64,000 nucleotides of DNA, taken from positions 1 through 64,000 of the forward strand of contig JAJDWR010000027.1 of assembly GCA_022825505.1 (NCBI GenBank), given 5' to 3'. Shown here piece by piece: positions 59,918 through 64,000 of this stretch (its first letter is position 1; every line of letters begins with the position of its first letter). The stretch comes from Gammaproteobacteria bacterium. GTDB lineage: Bacteria > Pseudomonadota > Gammaproteobacteria > Steroidobacterales > Rariloculaceae. The translations under genes were made by a program, and so were the position numbers. Below the pieces are notes generated by a model. That model saw nothing but the letters and a program-made list of their open reading frames with translations, did no database searches and was not told the origin of the DNA.

Positions 59918-61945
59918 GTGTCCGGGCGTCCCGACGCCCCTGGCAATTCCGAATCCGGAACCCGGGAGAATGCTGCGCTGGCTTCCATACAGGCCAGCAT
60001 TGTCGCGAAACGATACGGCGAGGCGCTGACCGACCTCGAAGCCATCCTCAGTCGCGAACCAGACAACACCGACGCGCTTTACATGAGCGCTGTCTGCCGC
60101 CGCTACCGGCGCGAATTCGATGCGGCACTGGCGACCCTGGCCCGCCTGAAAGCCCTCACGCCAGAAAACGGCCGGGCGCACCAGGAGGAGGGCCATGCCT
60201 GCCGGGACTCGGGCAGGCCCGCCGAGGCTTTGCGGGCGTACGCATCGGCGTGCCGGCTCAACCCGGCGCTGGTGGCAAGTTGGCGGGCGCAGCTCCGGAT
60301 CCTCAATCGCCAGGGACGCTTCCGTGAGGCCGCTCAGGTCAAGGCGCAACTGGACTACCTGGAGCGGTTGCCGAAGCCCCTGGTCGCCGTCATGGACCTG
60401 ACGAGCCAGGGCAAGCTGCTCAAGGCGGAGGACCTCTGCCGCCAGTTTCTGCAGAAGGTGCCGCACCACGTGGAGGCGATGCGGCTGCTGGCCGAGATCG
60501 GACTCCGCTTCGGCGTGCTGGCGGATGCGGAGTTTCTGCTTGAGTCCGCCCACCAGTTCGACCCGAAGAACGTGCGGGTGCACATCGACTACATCCAGGC
60601 GCTCCGGAAACGGCAGAAGTTCGGCCCGGCCCTGGAACAGGCGAAGCGGCTGCTCAGGACTTCGCCTGACAATCCGCAGTTCCAGTCCATCTATGCCGTC
60701 GAAAGCATGCAGGTCGGGGACTATGAAACGGCGCTTGGCATGTTCGGCAAGGTGCTGAAGCGGGTGCCCGGAGACCCGGCCACGCTGACGTCCATGGGCC
60801 ACGCCTACAAGACCCGCGGCCAGTACGACGAAGCGGTCGAGGCGTACCACGCGGCGCTGAGGAGCCAACCCCTGCACGGCGATGCGTGGTACTCGTTGTC
60901 CAATCTCAAGGTCTACGAGTTCGACGAGGACGAGATCGAGCGCATGCAGGCGCATGCCCACGACGAGAACCTGTCCCATGCGGACCGCGTACACGTGAGC
61001 TTTGCCCTGGGCAAGGCCTGGGAAGACCGCAACGACTTCGAGACCTCGTTCCGCTACTACGAGCAGGGCAACCGTTCGAAGAAGGCCCTGAGTACGTACG
61101 ATGCGGACAAGATGACGGAGGAGTTGCATGACCAGCGCCGCGTGTGCACTGCCGGCATGCTGGCGCGGGGCGCCGGGGCAGGGCATCCGGCGGGCGACCC
61201 GATTTTCGTCGTCGGACTGCCGCGGGCGGGTTCAACGCTGCTGGAGCAAATCCTTTCGTCCCATTCCATGGTCGACGGAACACTGGAACTGCCGAACATC
61301 CTCTCGCTGTCCCAGCAGTTGCGGCGCCGCGAACGCGACGGTGGCGGGCCGGGCTATCCCGAGATTCTGGCAGCGTTGCCGGACGAGGAACTGGAGGCGT
61401 TCGGCCGACAGTACATCGACGATACGCGGATTCACCGCCAGGACGCGCCGTTCTTCATCGACAAGATGCCGAACAATTTCCGTCACATCGGACTCATTCA
61501 CCTGATACTCCCCAACGCGAAGATCATCGACGCCCGGCGCCATCCCATGGCCTGCGGTTTCAGCGGCTACAAGCAACTGTTTGCCGAGGGGCAGGAATTC
61601 ACCTATGACCTGGCGGACATGGGTCAGTATTACCGGGACTACGTCGAACTGATGGATCACTGGGACGAGGTGCTCCCGGGCAAGGTGCTGCGTGTCCAAT
61701 ACGAGGACGTGGTGGGTGACCTGGAAACCCAGGTACGGCGGATCCTCGATCACTGCGGGCTCGAATTCGAACCCGGCTGCCTGAGTTTTCACCGCACCGA
61801 GCGGGCGGTGCGCACACCCAGCTCGGAGCAGGTGCGGCGGCCGATCTTCACGTCGGGACTGGACTACTGGCGCAACTACGAACCTTGGCTCGATCCTCTG
61901 AAGGAGGCGCTGGGCGAAGGCGTGCGAAGCCGCTTCGGAATCTGA
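59918..61945 (+). CDS. TPR-containing sulfotransferase
   Basis: About 675 residues from GTG 59918 (the region before the receptor stop belongs to another frame). Residues 1-430 are tetratricopeptide repeats (QASIVAKRYGEALTDLEAIL, SMGHAYKTRGQYDEAVEAYH). Residues about 440-675 are a sulfotransferase: the 5'-phosphosulfate loop is FVVGLPRAGSTLLEQILSSH and the 3'-phosphate segment ARRHPMACGFSGYKQLF. It would transfer sulfate from PAPS to a hydroxyl or amine; the acceptor is unknown. TPR-sulfotransferases next to TonB receptors are common in marine gammaproteobacteria by my recollection. Its start near a hairpin suggests tight control. Confidence 0.87.
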   Translation: MSGRPDAPGNSESGTRENAALASIQASIVAKRYGEALTDLEAILSREPDNTDALYMSAVCRRYRREFDAALATLARLKALTPENGRAHQEEGHACRDSGRPAEALRAYASACRLNPALVASWRAQLRILNRQGRFREAAQVKAQLDYLERLPKPLVAVMDLTSQGKLLKAEDLCRQFLQKVPHHVEAMRLLAEIGLRFGVLADAEFLLESAHQFDPKNVRVHIDYIQALRKRQKFGPALEQAKRLLRTSPDNPQFQSIYAVESMQVGDYETALGMFGKVLKRVPGDPATLTSMGHAYKTRGQYDEAVEAYHAALRSQPLHGDAWYSLSNLKVYEFDEDEIERMQAHAHDENLSHADRVHVSFALGKAWEDRNDFETSFRYYEQGNRSKKALSTYDADKMTEELHDQRRVCTAGMLARGAGAGHPAGDPIFVVGLPRAGSTLLEQILSSHSMVDGTLELPNILSLSQQLRRRERDGGGPGYPEILAALPDEELEAFGRQYIDDTRIHRQDAPFFIDKMPNNFRHIGLIHLILPNAKIIDARRHPMACGFSGYKQLFAEGQEFTYDLADMGQYYRDYVELMDHWDEVLPGKVLRVQYEDVVGDLETQVRRILDHCGLEFEPGCLSFHRTERAVRTPSSEQVRRPIFTSGLDYWRNYEPWLDPLKEALGEGVRSRFGI

Positions 61946-61993
61946 CCGGGCGCCCATGACTCGCAATGGCAGGGATTATTTTGTGGAACTCGT

Positions 61994-63577
61994 ATGAACG
62001 GCACTGACGGCACACGCGCAGGATCGGCTCTGACCGGGCCGGACATTCCCGATATCGGCCACGAAATCGGCGAGCACAACATCCGGGTATTCAATCTCGA
62101 CATCCATAACCCGGTCTTTATCGTGTCCGCCGCGCTGGTGGTCATGCTGGTGATCGGCACGTTGCTGTTCCCGCAGCAGGCGGCGACGTTTTTCGCCGAT
62201 GTGAGGGTCTGGACGACCGCGACGTTCGACTGGTTTTTCTTCGCGGCCTCGGATTTCTTCGTCCTGTTCTGTTTCGGTGTGGCGCTGTCCCCGCTGGGCC
62301 GGATTCGTCTTGGCGGGCGGGACGCCGCGCCGCAGTACGGCTACTCGGCGTGGCTGGCCATGCTATTTGCGGCCGGCGTGGGCATCGGCCTGATGTTCTT
62401 CGGCGTCCTGGAACCTGTGACCCATACCCTGGAGCCTCCGCTGGGCGTCGACCCCGCCGACACCGAGACCGCGCGCGCCGTGGGCATGTCGGCCGCCATC
62501 CTGCACTGGGGACTGCACGCCTGGGCCATCTACGCGGTCGCCGGCCTGTCGCTGGCGTTCTTCTGTTTCAATCGCGGCATGCCGCTGACGCTGCGCTCCG
62601 GGTTCTTCCCGCTGATCGGCAAGTCCGTCTGGGGTCCCTTCGGTCACACGGTGGACATCGTGGCGGTGCTGGCGACCCTGTTCGGGCTGGCGGTTTCGCT
62701 GGGCTTCGGCGCCGAGCAGATCGCCGGCGGACTGCAATACCTGTTCGGTATCCCCGCGACCGCCGGCACCCGGGCCATCCTGATCATGGTCATCATCGCC
62801 ATCGCGCTGGCGTCCGTCATCGCCGGGCTGGACAAGGGCGTCAAGCGCCTGAGCTGGATCAACATGGTGCTGGCGGGGCTGTTGTGGCTGTTCGTCCTGA
62901 TCGCGGGGCCCACGCTGGTGATACTCGCGACCATCGCGAAAGCCGGCGTCGATTACGTCTACTACCTGCCCGGACTGAGCAACTGGATCGGCCGCGAGGA
63001 CGTGGCCTTCGTGCGCGACTGGTCGACCTTCTATTGGGCCTGGTGGGTGGCCTGGGCGCCGTTCGTGGGCATGTTCATCGCACGCATCAGTTTCGGCCGC
63101 ACGGTGCGCGAATTCATCACCTGGGTGCTGATCGTGCCGACGGTCATCGGCATCGTCTGGATGGCCACGTTCGGCGGGACCGCGCTGGACCAGTACTTTT
63201 CAGGCGGCTATACGGGGGTGGCGGACTCGGTGCCCGAACTGGCCCTGTTCCGGATGCTGGAACTCTTGCCGATGACGGGAGTGGTTTCCGCCGTCAGCGT
63301 GTTCCTGATCACGATCTTCTTCGTCACGTCGGCCGATTCGGGATCGCTGGTGATGGACACCATCACCGCCGGCGGCAAGATGGATGCGCCGGTGCAGCAA
63401 CGCGCCTTCTGGTGCCTGCTGGCCGGACTGGCCGCGATGGCGCTGATGCTGGGCGGCGGCATGGCCTCCCTGCAGGCGCTGACCCTGACGGTGGGCCTGC
63501 CCTTCGCCGTGGTGCTGCTGTGCATGTGCGCGGGCCTCTACAAGGGGCTGCGCGAGGAACTGGCGATCCAGGACTGA
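61994..63577 (+). CDS. BCCT-family betaine/choline/carnitine transporter
   Basis: A 527-residue inner-membrane transporter with about twelve membrane segments. The signature AAGVGIGLMFFGVLEPVTH contains the GxGIG loop, and the tryptophan-rich WAWWVAWAPFVGMFIARISF carries aromatic residues that bind quaternary ammonium groups. The short cytoplasmic C-terminus (KGLREELAIQD) is not the long osmosensing tail of BetP, so it likely feeds catabolism rather than osmoregulation. It would import glycine betaine, carnitine or choline as carbon and nitrogen source for the divergent demethylation operon. Confidence 0.93.
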   Translation: MNGTDGTRAGSALTGPDIPDIGHEIGEHNIRVFNLDIHNPVFIVSAALVVMLVIGTLLFPQQAATFFADVRVWTTATFDWFFFAASDFFVLFCFGVALSPLGRIRLGGRDAAPQYGYSAWLAMLFAAGVGIGLMFFGVLEPVTHTLEPPLGVDPADTETARAVGMSAAILHWGLHAWAIYAVAGLSLAFFCFNRGMPLTLRSGFFPLIGKSVWGPFGHTVDIVAVLATLFGLAVSLGFGAEQIAGGLQYLFGIPATAGTRAILIMVIIAIALASVIAGLDKGVKRLSWINMVLAGLLWLFVLIAGPTLVILATIAKAGVDYVYYLPGLSNWIGREDVAFVRDWSTFYWAWWVAWAPFVGMFIARISFGRTVREFITWVLIVPTVIGIVWMATFGGTALDQYFSGGYTGVADSVPELALFRMLELLPMTGVVSAVSVFLITIFFVTSADSGSLVMDTITAGGKMDAPVQQRAFWCLLAGLAAMALMLGGGMASLQALTLTVGLPFAVVLLCMCAGLYKGLREELAIQD

Positions 63578-63612
63578 GGGCGTATCGGCGAAGGGGGTTA
63601 CGCGACGGTTCG

Positions 63613-64000
63613 CTATCGGCCCATTGCCGCCGGGGAAAGGAAGATCGGGAAATCGGCCCGGACCCGGGAATCGATGTCGTCGCTGACGTGGCGCGGCACA
63701 TGATTGGCGAGAAGTTCGCGCTTCCTTTCGATGGCCCGGTTCAGCGGAATCGGCTTGCCCTGTTCCTCCCAGTCCGTCGGGCTGCTGCGGTCGCTGAAGT
63801 CCGGATAAAAATACTCGCTCTGCATCACCCGAAGCGTGGTCCCGGAACCCAGGTAGTGGCCTTCTCCGCTGGTGCAGATCTGTTCGATTTCGGCGAAGCT
63901 CAGCGTATCGGCGCTGACTTCGATGCCGCGGGTCACGCGCCCGGCGGCGCCGAGGATGTCGTTGTCCAGCAGCAGGCTCTCCGGGCACGTGCCCAGCAGG
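63613..64000 (-). CDS. Second MttB-family methyltransferase (C-terminal part, cut by window edge)
   Basis: The minus strand carries the last 128 codons of another trimethylamine-methyltransferase-family protein, continuing beyond 64000. LLLDNDILGAAGRVTRGIEV, GEGHYLGSGTTLRVMQ and SEYFYPDFSDRSSPTDWEEQG match the C-terminal blocks of the family. It ends with TAG at 63613-63615. Whether an internal amber codon exists upstream cannot be seen. It is convergent with the BCCT transporter and differs from the homolog at 55340, so it probably handles another methylated amine. Confidence 0.85.
   Translation of the reverse strand, partial: LLGTCPESLLLDNDILGAAGRVTRGIEVSADTLSFAEIEQICTSGEGHYLGSGTTLRVMQSEYFYPDFSDRSSPTDWEEQGKPIPLNRAIERKRELLANHVPRHVSDDIDSRVRADFPIFLSPAAMGR

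Overview
This is a gene-dense, high-G+C (about 60-65% by eye) bacterial segment. TonB-dependent receptors with LEEVVVTG-type TonB boxes, Sec and Tat signal peptides and Shine-Dalgarno-led operons mark it as Gram-negative. The receptor and exported-peptidase content fits a heterotrophic, probably marine or host-associated gammaproteobacterium; that placement is an inference. Genes fill nearly all of the window. I saw no rRNA, tRNA, CRISPR array or intact insertion sequence.

Left part (1-34 kb) is a catabolic accessory region. A TonB receptor (763-3699) leads into an exported DUF885 protein and an exported M24 aminopeptidase, translationally coupled to each other. Next come a fused [2Fe-2S]/FAD dehydrogenase (HcnA+HcnB type) and an aldo/keto reductase-RidA fusion. 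Facing them is a long minus-strand operon (21.2 to 10.4 kb): PQQ-type sugar dehydrogenase, HcnC-like FAD oxidoreductase, a CUT1-type ABC importer (binding protein, two permeases, ATPase), a DapA-family protein, a LysA-like PLP protein and two SDRs. The FAD enzymes, the RidA domain, the DapA-like lyase and the nearby IclR/aldehyde dehydrogenase pair suggest oxidation of a cyclic or secondary amine through an imine. From 21 to 34 kb there are three more DUF885 genes (four in all), a second sugar dehydrogenase overlapping one of them, a class III aminotransferase, a CE4 deacetylase and an AhpD-like protein. Two gene relics lie here: a DUF885 C-terminus with an in-frame stop (25446-25567) and the last 32 residues of a TonB receptor (26597-26695).

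Middle part (34-40.3 kb) holds an SDR, a SnoaL-like protein, a NicC-like flavin monooxygenase, an exported amidohydrolase, a TauD-family oxygenase and a ParE/Phd toxin-antitoxin pair.

Right part (40.3-64 kb) is a coherent methylated-amine locus. Read on the minus strand from 56920 to 40336 it encodes a non-pyrrolysine MttB-family methyltransferase, corrinoid protein, DUF1638 protein, Virulence_fact-domain protein, MetV-like protein, MetF-type reductase, methyl-corrinoid:THF methyltransferase, corrinoid-reductive activator, a newly noticed 33-codon ORF, an HD-domain oxygenase-like protein, a dimethylglycine/sarcosine dehydrogenase and SoxB-SoxD-SoxA-SoxG. Together these could demethylate a betaine stepwise to glycine: first by corrinoid methyl transfer, then by flavin oxidation, with one-carbon units passed to tetrahydrofolate. 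Divergently transcribed are a TonB receptor, a TPR-sulfotransferase and a BCCT betaine transporter. A second MttB homolog runs off the right edge.

The best candidates for undescribed biology are the HD-oxygenase-like gene and tiny ORF inside the betaine operon, the AKR-RidA fusion, the DUF885 family that lacks the usual HE glutamate, the gene relics, a 110-bp cruciform repeat before soxB, and the phased operator-like repeats before the second TonB receptor.
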